This document shows positions 8,180-17,262 of a DNA stretch of 64,000 bases, piece after piece. This stretch comes from Aquilutibacter rugosus (GTDB lineage Bacteria; Pseudomonadota; Gammaproteobacteria; Xanthomonadales; Xanthomonadaceae). The position numbers and the translations under genes were made by a program. Position 1 is the stretch's first letter. Each line of letters begins with the position of its first letter. The stretch is taken from positions 930,001 through 994,000 of the forward strand of contig NZ_JAZHBO010000002.1 in NCBI RefSeq assembly GCF_036541335.1. The letters are read 5' to 3'. The notes beneath the pieces were generated by a model, which was given only the letters and a program-made list of their open reading frames with translations, did not search any database and was not told the origin of the DNA.

Positions 8180-9043
8180 ATGAATTATCGCCACGCCTTT
8201 CACGCCGGCAACCATGCCGACGTTCTGAAACATCTGACTGTTGTCGGCCTGCTGCAGGCTTTGACGCAAAAAGACACACCCCTGTTCGCCGCTGACACGC
8301 ACGCCGGCCGTGGCCTGTACAGCATGGTCAGCTCCAGCGCACAGAAAACCGGCGAGGCCGAGGATGGCATTGGCCGTTTACTGGCCGAAGCGCCTTCTGA
8401 CCCGCTAATTCACGACTATTTGCAGGTGGTGCGCAATGCCCGCCAGCAGACCGGTGACATGACGGTATATCCGGGTTCGCCGTGGTTGCTCAGTCATCTC
8501 ACGCGCCCCCAGGATCGGCTTGGCTTTGTGGAGCTGCACGATGAGGAAGCCGCAGTCCTGCAATCGAACTTTGCCGGCGACCGTCGCGTCACCGTGCGCC
8601 ATGGCGATGGCTATACGGCCATGCGTGCCTTACTGCCGCCCCGTATCGGTACGGAACGCATCAATCGCGGCCTGGTGCTGATTGACCCGCCGTTTGAGAA
8701 ACAGCTCGGCGAGTTCGACGACATCATCGCGGCCTTGCGCGATGCACTGGAGCGTTGGCCCTTGGGCTGCTTTGCCGTGTGGTATCCGATCAAGCTACAA
8801 CGCTCGCTGCAACCCTTTATGCGGCGCTGCGAAGCGCTCCCGGCCCGCAACGTCTTACGTGCGGAACTGCTGGTACGGGCCGCCGATTCGCCGCTGCGCA
8901 TGAACGGCAGCGGCATGGTCATCGTCAATGCGCCGTGGCAACTGGATACCCGGTTGCGCACGGCGCTAGCGAAACTGGCGCCGATTCTGGCCGATGGCCC
9001 GGGCGCCGATTCGCTGGTCAGTTGGGTCCGACAGCCGGCCTGA
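8180..9043 (+). CDS. rlmJ: 23S rRNA (adenine(2030)-N6)-methyltransferase
   Basis: 287 residues (E. coli RlmJ/YhiR: 280). It methylates N6 of A2030 in 23S rRNA using S-adenosylmethionine. The start MNYRHAFHAGNHADVLKH is the diagnostic RlmJ N-terminus; the in-frame codon at 8132 would add residues not found in the family. The catalytic loop LVLIDPPFEKQ corresponds to the DPPY/NPPY motif of N6-adenine methyltransferases. It has its own apparent promoter and its end overlaps the convergent cation transporter by 26 bases. Confidence 0.95.
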   Translation: MNYRHAFHAGNHADVLKHLTVVGLLQALTQKDTPLFAADTHAGRGLYSMVSSSAQKTGEAEDGIGRLLAEAPSDPLIHDYLQVVRNARQQTGDMTVYPGSPWLLSHLTRPQDRLGFVELHDEEAAVLQSNFAGDRRVTVRHGDGYTAMRALLPPRIGTERINRGLVLIDPPFEKQLGEFDDIIAALRDALERWPLGCFAVWYPIKLQRSLQPFMRRCEALPARNVLRAELLVRAADSPLRMNGSGMVIVNAPWQLDTRLRTALAKLAPILADGPGADSLVSWVRQPA

Positions 9044-9941
9044 TTTCCGGCTCAAAGAAGCTAAAGCGAATCTCACCGAACTGCGTCTTCATGGCGCGCT
9101 CGATGCGATTGATTTCGTCAGTCAGCTCCTGGGCGGTCTGCAAGCCCTGCATCTCGGCTTGCACGGAGACCATCGCTTCATTGCCCAGCTGCAGCGTGAT
9201 CAGACTGATCACGTGTTTGATAGATGGCTGCTTTTCAATGAATGCGCGGATCTCGGCCTGGCGATACGGCTCGAGCGACTGACCGATCAGCATGGCTTTG
9301 ACCTCACGCGCTACGAATACAGCCACCACGATCAGCAGGACGCCAATCATCAGCGTGCCGATGGCATCCCAGATCGGGTTGCCGGTGAACACGGACATCA
9401 GCACGGCAAACAGAGCAAAGATCAGACCCAGCAGGGCGGCCAGATCTTCGCCGAAGATAACGACGAGTTCAGCCTGACGGCTTTCGCGGAACCAGCGATA
9501 GATACTGCGGCCGTTGCGGGATTTGGTCACTTCCTGCAGACAGGCGCGCATCGAAATCGATTCGGCGATGATGGCGAACACCAGCACGCCGGCGGCCCAC
9601 CACCACTGGCGCAGAGGCTCAGGATTCTGAAGCTTGTGGATGCCTTCGTACAGTGAATAGATGCCGCCGACGGTAAACAGCATCACTGCAACCAGAAACG
9701 ACCAGAAATAGATTTCCTTGCCGTGGCCGAGCGGATATTCATCGGTCGGTGGAAGCGCGGATTTGCGCAGACCCAGTAGTAACAGCAACTGATTTCCGCA
9801 GTCCGCCAGCGAGTGAACCGTTTCTGCCAGCATCGCGGTCGAGCCGGTCACGAAGGCGGCTACGCCCTTGGCCACTGCAATTGCAAAGTTTGCACCCAAG
9901 GCGAAAATAATCGCCCGCTTGGAATCACCACCACCGGCCAT
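9018..9941 (-). CDS. Cation diffusion facilitator, ZnT9/SLC30A9-like
   Basis: 307-residue cation efflux protein with about six membrane segments (roughly 11-33, 38-58, 78-98, 115-130, 163-185 and 190-212) and a cytoplasmic C-terminal domain. TM2 keeps the metal-binding HSLAD (H43, D47), but TM5 has FGEDLAALLGL (E165/D166) instead of the usual HxxxD, a pattern I recall from the ZnT9 group. Canonical CDF proteins exchange Zn2+ or Mn2+ for protons. The altered TM5 site makes the metal and direction uncertain. Its start is 87 bases from mfd, divergently. Confidence 0.85.
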   Translation of the reverse strand: MAGGGDSKRAIIFALGANFAIAVAKGVAAFVTGSTAMLAETVHSLADCGNQLLLLLGLRKSALPPTDEYPLGHGKEIYFWSFLVAVMLFTVGGIYSLYEGIHKLQNPEPLRQWWWAAGVLVFAIIAESISMRACLQEVTKSRNGRSIYRWFRESRQAELVVIFGEDLAALLGLIFALFAVLMSVFTGNPIWDAIGTLMIGVLLIVVAVFVAREVKAMLIGQSLEPYRQAEIRAFIEKQPSIKHVISLITLQLGNEAMVSVQAEMQGLQTAQELTDEINRIERAMKTQFGEIRFSFFEPEIRPAVGPN

Positions 9942-10014
9942 AGCATTCCCTCTGTCTTGAAATCGGAAAGTGCTTATTCTAACTTGCAGCGGGCGGTTGC
10001 CCGATCTCCCTTGT

Positions 10015-10020
10015 TAAAAT
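10015..10020 (+). promoter_or_regulatory. Possible -10 element before mfd
   Basis: TAAAAT lies eight bases before the mfd ATG at 10029, which would give a leader of only about two bases. No convincing -35 or Shine-Dalgarno sequence is visible. Confidence 0.3.
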
Positions 10021-10028
10021 AAGCGGCT

Positions 10029-13000
10029 ATGCCATCGCTTCCTCTGCCTCCGCTGCCGCAAAAGGGCCACAAAAGGGCCCTGTGGCGCACCCCCGCGACT
10101 CGCACCGGCCTGGCTCTAGAGTTTCTGCAGGCTGCCGGGAGCCTGGATCGTCCGGTTCTGGTGGTCGCCCGTGACAGTGCGCATGCGCATCAGCTTGAGG
10201 CCGACTTACTGGCCCTCAGCAATCCCGATCGCGGCGCAAACCTGCCCATTCTGGCCTTTCCCGATTGGGAAACCCTGCCCTACGACGTGTTCAGTCCGCA
10301 CCCGCAGGTGGTCTCGCAGCGATTAGCGGTTCTGCGCGAGTTGCCGAATCTTTCCCGCGGCATCGTCATCGCCCCGGTACAGACCTTATTGCAGCGGATT
10401 GCACCGCCATCGTTTTTGGCGGGCGGCAGTTTCGATTTGCGTCACGGCCAACGCCTGAGTCTGGAGGCTGAACGTCTGCGTCTCGAGGCCGCGGGCTATC
10501 GCACGGTACCGCAGGTGATGGACCCGGGTGATTTTGCCGTACGCGGTGGTCTGCTCGATGTCTACCCGATGGGGACCGAGCAACCGTTCCGTATTGAGCT
10601 GCTCGATGACGAGATCGATTCGATCCGTCACTTTGATCCCGAGTCACAGCGCTCGCTCGACAGACTCGAGACACTGCAGATCCTGCCCGGCCGTGAGATT
10701 CCGCTCGATGATCTGAATCGCCGCCGTGTGCTCGATCGCCTGCGTGACCGCTTCGACATTGATACGCGACGATCGGCGCTCTATCGCGATCTGCGCGATG
10801 GTCATGCGCCCGCCGGCATCGAATACTATCTGCCGCTGTTTTTCGAGCAGACCGCGTCGCTACTGGATTATTTTCCCGACGAGTGCCTGCCGGCCCTCGA
10901 TGATGGCGTGTTCGCGCAAGCTGAGGCCTTCCTGCTGCAAGTGGCTTCGCGCTATGAGCAGCGCCGCCACGATGTCGAACGTCCGATTCTGCCGCCGGCA
11001 GATCTGTTCCATCCTCTGGATTCACTGCGGCAGCGATTAAACGCCCTGCAACGGATCGAAGTGATCGCCGACGGGGATCCGCTATGGGAGCAGGCCAAAC
11101 CCCTCGATGTGACGGCAGCGCCTGATCTCGCCATCGGCAATCGCGAAGGCCGGACCGGCGATGCCCTGCGCTCCTTTCTCGCCAGCTACCCGGGTCGCGT
11201 GCTGATTGCTGCCGACAGTGCCGGTCGCCGTGAGACACTGCTCGATATTCTGCACAGTGCCGACCTGTCGCCGGCCACGGTCAATGACTGGTCGTCCTGG
11301 CAAGCGGGCAATGACCGGTTTGCACTCACCGTGTTGCCGATCGAAGACGGTTTTTCGATCCGCCAACCGGCCATCACCGTTCTCACTGAGCGCCAGCTGT
11401 TTCCCGATCGCATTACACCGATCCGTCGTCGTGGCAAGCGGGTCCGCGATCCCGAGGGACTGATCCGTGACCTCGGTGAGCTCGAACCCGGCGCGCCCAT
11501 CGTGCACGAAGATCATGGCGTCGGTCGCTATCGCGGACTGACCGTTCTCGAAGCCGGCGGTGTTCGCGGTGAGTTTCTGGAGATCGAGTACGCCAAGGGC
11601 GACCGCCTGTATGTGCCGGTCACTCAGCTGCATCTGATCAACCGTTACTCGGGTGCCTCGCCGGAGACAGCGCCGCTGCATAGCCTGGGGGGCGAACAAT
11701 GGACCAAGGCACGCCGCAAGGCCGCTGAAAAAGTCCGTGACGTCGCTGCCGAGCTGCTGGCTATTCAAGCCAAGCGTCACGCGCGCGAAGGCTTGTCCAT
11801 GCCCGTTGACAGAGCCATGTACGAAACCTTTGCGGCCGGCTTCGCCTTCGAAGAAACACCGGACCAGCATGCCGCCATTCAAGCGGTGTTGCGCGATCTG
11901 GATTCGTCCCAGCCCATGGACCGTGTAGTGTGTGGCGATGTCGGCTTTGGCAAGACCGAGGTTGCGGTGCGCGCTGCATTTGCCGCCGCTTCGGCGGGGC
12001 GCCAGGTCGCACTGCTGGTGCCGACAACGCTGCTGGCCGAACAGCACTTTGAGAATCTGCAGGATCGCCTTGCCGACTGGCCGATCAAGGTCGAAGTGCT
12101 CTCCCGCTTCAAGTCTGCCAAGGAAACCAAAGAAGCGCTGGCCCGCGTGGAAAACGGCAGCGTGGACATCATTGTCGGCACCCACAAACTGCTGTCGCCC
12201 GACGTGCGCTTCCGCAATCTGGGCCTGGTCATTGTGGACGAGGAGCAACGCTTTGGTGTGCGCCAGAAAGAGGCATTGAAAGCCCTGCGCGCCAACGTGC
12301 ATCTGCTGACGCTAACGGCCACGCCGATTCCGCGCACGCTCAACATGGCCATGGCCGGCCTGCGCGATCTGTCGATCATTGCGACGCCACCGGCCAATCG
12401 CATGGCCGTGCAGACCACCATCGCCCACTGGGATGATGAGTTACTGCGCGATGCCTTCGCGCGTGAACTGGCGCGCGGCGGTCAGGTGTATTTTCTGCAC
12501 AACGATGTCGAGAGCATCGGTCGCATGCAGCGGCAATTGCAGGAACTGGTGCCCGAGGCACGTATCGGTGTGGCGCATGGCCAGATGCACGAGCGCGATC
12601 TCGAGCGGGTCATGGGTGACTTCCATCACCAGCGGCACAACGTGTTGCTGGCCACCACCATTATCGAATCCGGCATTGATATTCCCAACGCCAATACCAT
12701 CGTAATCAATCGCGCCGATCGGTTTGGGTTGGCGCAGCTGCACCAGTTGCGCGGTCGGGTCGGTCGCTCGCATCATCGTGCGTTCGCCTATCTGCTGGTC
12801 CCGGAACAGCGTGCAATGACGGCCGATGCCCGCAAACGTCTGGATGCCATTGCCTCGATGGATGAACTGGGCGCCGGCTTTGCCCTCTCTACCCACGACC
12901 TGGAAATACGCGGTGCCGGTGAACTGCTCGGCGAGGATCAGTCGGGCCAGATGGCCGAAATCGGTTTCACGCTGTATACCGAGCTGCTGGAGCGTGCGGT

Positions 13001-13493
13001 GCAGTCGATTCGCAATGGCGAGCTGCCGGCCGACGACGTGCTGACTTCACGCAGCACCGATGTGGAACTGCATTCACCGGCGCTGATTCCGGAAACGTAT
13101 GTCGCCGACGTGCATACGCGTCTGATGCTGTACAAGCGCATCAGCTCCGCTCGCGATGACGAGCAACTGCGTGAACTGCAGATCGAAATGATTGATCGCT
13201 TCGGTTTGCTGCCCGACCCTGTGCGCACACTGTTTCACGCACACGCGCTGCGTCGTCTCGCCGAGCCCATGGGCATCCGCAAGATCGACTGGGGCCCGAA
13301 CGGCGGCCGCATTGTGTTCAGCGACAAACCCAACATTGACACCTTGTCGCTGATTCAATTAATGCAAAGCAAATCCGCGAATTTCCGGATGGAAGGATCC
13401 AACCAGCTTCGCATTACACTGGAAATCGAAGAGTTGCCGGCCCGCGTCGAATCCGCGACCGTGCTGTTGCAATCCCTGAGGGCTAAACCATGA
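10029..13493 (+). CDS. mfd: Transcription-repair coupling factor
   Basis: 1154 residues (E. coli Mfd: 1148). It recognises RNA polymerase stalled at DNA lesions, pushes it off with an ATP-driven translocase and recruits UvrA. Regions in order: an N-terminal UvrB-like part (about 1-350, starting from the DWETLPYDVFSPHP segment near 80), the polymerase-interacting CarD-like domain with IVHEDHGVGRYRGL (about 490), RecG-like translocase motors with Walker A GDVGFGKTEVAV (about 635) and DEEQRFGV (about 738), motif VI QLRGRVGRS (about 910), and a C-terminal TRCF domain. The last codon overlaps the next start in ATGA, coupling it to a small lipoprotein. Confidence 0.98.
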   Translation: MPSLPLPPLPQKGHKRALWRTPATRTGLALEFLQAAGSLDRPVLVVARDSAHAHQLEADLLALSNPDRGANLPILAFPDWETLPYDVFSPHPQVVSQRLAVLRELPNLSRGIVIAPVQTLLQRIAPPSFLAGGSFDLRHGQRLSLEAERLRLEAAGYRTVPQVMDPGDFAVRGGLLDVYPMGTEQPFRIELLDDEIDSIRHFDPESQRSLDRLETLQILPGREIPLDDLNRRRVLDRLRDRFDIDTRRSALYRDLRDGHAPAGIEYYLPLFFEQTASLLDYFPDECLPALDDGVFAQAEAFLLQVASRYEQRRHDVERPILPPADLFHPLDSLRQRLNALQRIEVIADGDPLWEQAKPLDVTAAPDLAIGNREGRTGDALRSFLASYPGRVLIAADSAGRRETLLDILHSADLSPATVNDWSSWQAGNDRFALTVLPIEDGFSIRQPAITVLTERQLFPDRITPIRRRGKRVRDPEGLIRDLGELEPGAPIVHEDHGVGRYRGLTVLEAGGVRGEFLEIEYAKGDRLYVPVTQLHLINRYSGASPETAPLHSLGGEQWTKARRKAAEKVRDVAAELLAIQAKRHAREGLSMPVDRAMYETFAAGFAFEETPDQHAAIQAVLRDLDSSQPMDRVVCGDVGFGKTEVAVRAAFAAASAGRQVALLVPTTLLAEQHFENLQDRLADWPIKVEVLSRFKSAKETKEALARVENGSVDIIVGTHKLLSPDVRFRNLGLVIVDEEQRFGVRQKEALKALRANVHLLTLTATPIPRTLNMAMAGLRDLSIIATPPANRMAVQTTIAHWDDELLRDAFARELARGGQVYFLHNDVESIGRMQRQLQELVPEARIGVAHGQMHERDLERVMGDFHHQRHNVLLATTIIESGIDIPNANTIVINRADRFGLAQLHQLRGRVGRSHHRAFAYLLVPEQRAMTADARKRLDAIASMDELGAGFALSTHDLEIRGAGELLGEDQSGQMAEIGFTLYTELLERAVQSIRNGELPADDVLTSRSTDVELHSPALIPETYVADVHTRLMLYKRISSARDDEQLRELQIEMIDRFGLLPDPVRTLFHAHALRRLAEPMGIRKIDWGPNGGRIVFSDKPNIDTLSLIQLMQSKSANFRMEGSNQLRITLEIEELPARVESATVLLQSLRAKP

Positions 13494-13882
13494 TCTCCAT
13501 CCGTACTGCTACCGCGACCGCCGTTATGGCTGTATTGCTGTCGGCCTGCGCTACCGGCAATGCACCGGGCGTCCGCAAGGATCGCATCGTGACCCTGGGC
13601 AAGATGACCGTCCTGGGCTACACGCAGACTGCCGTGCTGCCCGACGGCTCGCGCCTGACCTACATCAGCACGACCAACGATTCACGCTGCAAGCCCAAGG
13701 TCCAATGCGTGTGGGCTGGCAAGGCCGATGCCAATTTCCGCTACGCACCGGTCAATGGTGCTGCGTATAACTTCAGCATGGAAATTCCGCGCGAGCTGCA
13801 TCGCAAGGTCGGACGCTATGACATGGAACTGATTTCCATCGAGCCGTACGCGACACCACCGGCAGTGGTGATCTTCCGTTAA
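13490..13882 (+). CDS. Small putative lipoprotein coupled to mfd
   Basis: 130 residues. The signal sequence ends in the lipobox LLSAC (lipidated Cys about residue 20). The mature part is predicted beta-rich with two cysteines in DSRCKPKVQCVWAGKAD, a motif I have seen in uncharacterised secreted bacterial proteins where the cysteines probably form a disulphide. No enzymatic signature is visible. The start overlaps the mfd stop by four bases, so it is translated with mfd, although a periplasmic lipoprotein has no obvious link to DNA repair. A bidirectional terminator follows. Confidence 0.75.
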   Translation: MISIRTATATAVMAVLLSACATGNAPGVRKDRIVTLGKMTVLGYTQTAVLPDGSRLTYISTTNDSRCKPKVQCVWAGKADANFRYAPVNGAAYNFSMEIPRELHRKVGRYDMELISIEPYATPPAVVIFR

Positions 13883-13884
13883 AT

Positions 13885-13915
13885 AAAATGGCCGGCATCA
13901 TGCCGGCCATTTTTT
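13885..13915. terminator. Bidirectional intrinsic terminator between the mfd operon and rlmKL
   Basis: AAAATGGCCGGCA (13885-13897) and TGCCGGCCATTTT (13901-13913) form a 13-bp stem with a three-base loop. A T-run continues to 13915 on the plus strand and the A-run serves the minus strand. It lies between two convergent stop codons. Confidence 0.9.
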
Positions 13916-16068
13916 CAGTTGCGATGTGTCAGTCGCCAGCAGCGATGGATGCGGTGATTGCGCTCAAAGTCAGGATCCAGCGTCTCGGCCGTAATCTCTT
14001 CGCACTCGGCGAACAGGGCCACGGCTTCAGCATCGAGTTTGAAACGACGGAAATTGTTGGAGAACAGCAGCACCCCATCGCGACGCAGTCGGCGCATCGC
14101 CAGCTCGAGCAGCTCCACGTGACTGGTCTGGATGTCAAAGTCCCCTGCCCGTTTGGAGTTCGAGAACGTCGGCGGATCACAGAAGATCAGATCGTATTGC
14201 GACTTGTCCTCGGTTAGAAAACGCAGCGCATCGGCCTGGACCAGGCGATGTGCACGTCCGGTACAACCGTTGATGCGCAGATTGTCTGCCGCCCATTGCA
14301 GGTACGTGGCCGACAGATCAACCGAGGTCGTGCTGCGCGCACCACCGACGGCCGCCTGGACTGTCGCTGCACCCGTGTAGGCAAACAGGTTGAGCATGTC
14401 TTTGTCGTCGGCCGCACCGGCAATACCCGAACGGACCGGGCGATGATCAAGGAAGAGACCCGTATCCAGGTAATCAAACAGATTGACGCGTAGCAGGACC
14501 GAGCCCTCGCGAACTTCAAGGAACTCACCACGCCGATCCATCACGCCGTACTTGCTGCCGCCCTTGCCGCGCGAACGGGTCTTGACGGAGACGCGATCGC
14601 GACTCACCTCAAACACCTCGCGCACGGCCGACAGCAGGTCGCGCAAGCGCTGCTTCTGCACCGGCTCGGGAATTGTGGCCGGCGCCGCGTATTCCTGCAC
14701 GTGCAGCCACAGTGAGCCGTCGTCGGCTTGCGTATAGACATCGACGGCGGCGGCGTATTCCGGCAGATCGGCATCGTAGATGCGATAGCAGGTGACGCCG
14801 CTACGTGCCAACCAGGACTTGAGCTTGCGACGGTTCTTGCGCAGACGGTTAGCCACCATTTGCGCTGACTCGTTCAGCGCCGCCGGAGCCTCAGTTTCAC
14901 GCGCCGTCATCGGACGCAGATCGCGAACCACGATCAGGCTCGCCTCAATCGCGCCGTTAAAGAGCTGATAGACCTTATTGGCACGCAGGCCGGTCGCCTT
15001 GCCTAACTCCTCGCTGCCGCACAGGATGGCCGCGGTCCAGCCGGGCACCCGCTCCTGCAGTGCCGTACCGAGCGCCCGATACAGTGCCGGATCGGCTTGC
15101 AGTCGCGCATCGTAGGGAGGATTGCAAACCACGACGCCTTGCGCGGGAACCGGCGCATTGGCGGTGTCATCGTCAATAGCGCGTTGCCGCCATTCGATGA
15201 CGCCATCCAGTTCCGCCAGCTCGGCATTGCGACGCGCATTGGTTAGCGCACGGGAATCCATGTCCTCGCCAATGAATTGAAGGCTCGGCAAGCGCTGCAG
15301 TCCGACCTGGCGGCGTTGCTCCGCATCGGCGACCACGGTCTTCCAATGTTTGCTGTCAAACTGCAGCCAACGGCTCGGTTCGACACCAAACGGATAGCGG
15401 CTCAGACCGGGCGCACTGTCAGCAGCCATGAGCGCGCCTTCGATCAGTATGGTTCCTGAGCCGCACATCGGATCCAGCAGACCGCTGCCTTCCTGCAATG
15501 CCATCTGCGGCCAGCCGGCACGCATCAGCATGGCCGCGGCTAAGGTTTCCTTTAACGGGGCCTCGCCCTGGTGCTGGCGCCAACCGCGACGGTGTAAGGG
15601 GCCGCCACCCATATCCACGGAAATGATGGCCACGCCTTTACGGATGACCAGATGCAGACGCACATCGGGTTCTTTCAGATCGACCGACGGTCGCTGATCG
15701 AACTCACGACGAATTGTGTCGACCACCGCGTCTTTGACGCGTTGTGCCGCGAACTGACTGTGCGTGATGCCGCTATCGGAGACGTGGGCATCGACTGCGA
15801 TGCTGGCCGTGGGCGCCACATGCATCGGCCAGTCAATCGCGCTGGCACCTTCATACAAGGCCTTTTCATCGCGACAGGGAAAACTGTGCAGCGGCCACAA
15901 CACGCGCGACGCAAGTCGCGAGTGCATGACGATCCGTTGCGCCTCGGCCTGAGTGCCCTCGACGGCGACACCGGCCATGGCGGCCTTCGCACCTTGGGCC
16001 CCGAGCGCGACACACTCATCGACCAGCAGGTATTCGAGCCCCTTGCCGCAGCTGACAAAAAAACTCAT
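13915..16068 (-). CDS. rlmL: Bifunctional 23S rRNA methyltransferase RlmKL (m2G2445 and m7G2069)
   Basis: 717 residues (E. coli RlmKL: 702). A THUMP RNA-binding domain (about 45-160) is followed by the RlmL N2-guanine methyltransferase with LLDPMCGSGTILIEGA (about 197) and VVCNPPYDARL (about 310). The C-terminal RlmK Rossmann methyltransferase has LLNLFAYTGAATVQAAV (about 545) and the catalytic loop LIFCDPPTFSN (about 620). Both active halves are intact. Its start overlaps the stop of the upstream esterase in ATGA (16065-16068), making a two-gene operon. Confidence 0.96.
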   Translation of the reverse strand: MSFFVSCGKGLEYLLVDECVALGAQGAKAAMAGVAVEGTQAEAQRIVMHSRLASRVLWPLHSFPCRDEKALYEGASAIDWPMHVAPTASIAVDAHVSDSGITHSQFAAQRVKDAVVDTIRREFDQRPSVDLKEPDVRLHLVIRKGVAIISVDMGGGPLHRRGWRQHQGEAPLKETLAAAMLMRAGWPQMALQEGSGLLDPMCGSGTILIEGALMAADSAPGLSRYPFGVEPSRWLQFDSKHWKTVVADAEQRRQVGLQRLPSLQFIGEDMDSRALTNARRNAELAELDGVIEWRQRAIDDDTANAPVPAQGVVVCNPPYDARLQADPALYRALGTALQERVPGWTAAILCGSEELGKATGLRANKVYQLFNGAIEASLIVVRDLRPMTARETEAPAALNESAQMVANRLRKNRRKLKSWLARSGVTCYRIYDADLPEYAAAVDVYTQADDGSLWLHVQEYAAPATIPEPVQKQRLRDLLSAVREVFEVSRDRVSVKTRSRGKGGSKYGVMDRRGEFLEVREGSVLLRVNLFDYLDTGLFLDHRPVRSGIAGAADDKDMLNLFAYTGAATVQAAVGGARSTTSVDLSATYLQWAADNLRINGCTGRAHRLVQADALRFLTEDKSQYDLIFCDPPTFSNSKRAGDFDIQTSHVELLELAMRRLRRDGVLLFSNNFRRFKLDAEAVALFAECEEITAETLDPDFERNHRIHRCWRLTHRN

Positions 16069-16601
16069 CGCAGCGACTGCAGAAATTGCCCGAAGGCTTG
16101 TGCCGAGGCCTGGACGTGGTCCGTCAGGCGATGCGTATCATTTACCAGTAGCAGACGTGCACGGCGCGGCGCGGCCCAGTCGATCACGTGTTGCACCGGA
16201 ATCAGCTCGTCGCGCCACGGATGGACAATGGAGATGGGTACTGCGGCCGCATCCAGATGCAGCGAGGCATCCTGCAATTCGCGAAAGATCGGCGGAGCCA
16301 TCAGGAACAGACCCGCCACGGGTGCCAGCAGGCTCTCCTGCGCGGAAATATAGGAGCCCAAGCTGGAACCCGCCAATACGACCGGACCATTCGGCAAGGC
16401 CGCGGCAATGCGCGCACGCAAATGTTCTCGGCGCGCCACGACGTTGCCCAGTGCGCTGACCTCGGACTGCGCATCATAGCCGGTGTAGTCCGGCCGCTCG
16501 TGCGTCCATCCTAAGGATTCGGCGACTTCGGCCAGGGCGGTGACTTTGGTGGCATCGGGTCCGCTTTCAAATCCGTGCGAGAGAATGCAATGGCCTTTCA
16601 T
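16065..16601 (-). CDS. Small alpha/beta-hydrolase (YqiA-like esterase)
   Basis: 178 residues. The compact fold has oxyanion-side HGFESGPDATK at the N-terminus, nucleophile elbow GSSLGSY (Ser about residue 79), acid in PWRDELIP (about 130) and histidine in NDTHRL (about 155). Size and motifs fit the YqiA/YcfP-like group of bacterial esterases, whose natural substrates are mostly unknown. It leads rlmKL with a four-base overlap and shares a symmetrical promoter with the divergent amidase gene. Confidence 0.75.
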   Translation of the reverse strand: MKGHCILSHGFESGPDATKVTALAEVAESLGWTHERPDYTGYDAQSEVSALGNVVARREHLRARIAAALPNGPVVLAGSSLGSYISAQESLLAPVAGLFLMAPPIFRELQDASLHLDAAAVPISIVHPWRDELIPVQHVIDWAAPRRARLLLVNDTHRLTDHVQASAQAFGQFLQSLR

Positions 16602-16631
16602 GCGGCGCAGTTCGGTGTCTTCATGGCCATA

Positions 16632-16641
16632 ATGCTAGCAT
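16632..16641. promoter_or_regulatory. Palindromic, probably bidirectional -10 element
   Basis: ATGCTAGCAT is a perfect 10-bp palindrome, so TAGCAT reads as a -10 on both strands (16636-16641 plus; 16637-16632 minus). On the plus strand the amidase ATG (16648) follows after six bases, as at ppx and rlmJ. On the minus strand the esterase start (16601) follows after 30 bases. Confidence 0.4.
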
Positions 16642-16647
16642 TTGCCC

Positions 16648-17229
16648 ATGCCCGCTGATCTGCCGCCACTGAACCTTCTTCCCGATCCGCTGCCCTACGA
16701 ATCGCGTCTGGAGTCGCGTGCGCCCGAGCAAGTGGATCTGGTTGTGATCCACTGCACCGAATTGCCGGATCTGAAGACAGCGCGGGAGTTCGGTGAGTCC
16801 GTGCTGTATCAGGAATCGGGCACAGGCAATAGCGGGCACTTCTATGTTGACCGGGACGGCAGCGTGCACCAGTACATCCAACCCCGGTACGTCGCCCATC
16901 ACACCCGCGGCTATAACCCGCGCTCGATCGGCATTGAACTGGTCAATACCGGTCGCTATCCGAATTGGCTGGATTCACGCCATCAGGCCATGGACGAACC
17001 CTATACTGCGCTGCAGATCACGGCGCTGATCCGATTGCTGCAGGAACTGAGTGCGCAATATCCGCGCCTGCAGTTCATTGCCGGCCACGAGGATCTGGAC
17101 ACCACGCGCGTTCCGGCCAGCGACGATCCGAGTCTCGAGGTCGCCCGCAAGCGCGATCCGGGTCCGCAATTCCCGTGGGGCGATGTATTGGCGGCCATTC
17201 GACTGGTCCGGCTGCAGGCGGCTCCATAA
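16648..17229 (+). CDS. N-acetylmuramoyl-L-alanine amidase, AmpD/Amidase_2 type
   Basis: 193 residues, no signal peptide. The Amidase_2 fold keeps the zinc ligands H35 (LVVIHCTE), H147 (FIAGHED) and D170 (KRDPGPQFPW), with GHFYVDRDGSVHQYI in between. Enzymes of this type cleave MurNAc- or anhydroMurNAc-L-Ala bonds; cytoplasmic AmpD recycles muropeptides and controls beta-lactamase induction. Lack of a signal sequence supports a cytoplasmic recycling role, but AmpD itself is usually 180-190 residues and this one has a longer N-terminal stretch. ATG 16648 is chosen over the in-frame TTG 16642 because the -10 ends six bases before it. Confidence 0.85.
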   Translation: MPADLPPLNLLPDPLPYESRLESRAPEQVDLVVIHCTELPDLKTAREFGESVLYQESGTGNSGHFYVDRDGSVHQYIQPRYVAHHTRGYNPRSIGIELVNTGRYPNWLDSRHQAMDEPYTALQITALIRLLQELSAQYPRLQFIAGHEDLDTTRVPASDDPSLEVARKRDPGPQFPWGDVLAAIRLVRLQAAP

Positions 17230-17262
17230 CCCGCATGCGATAATGGAGGGCTGTTTTTCTGT

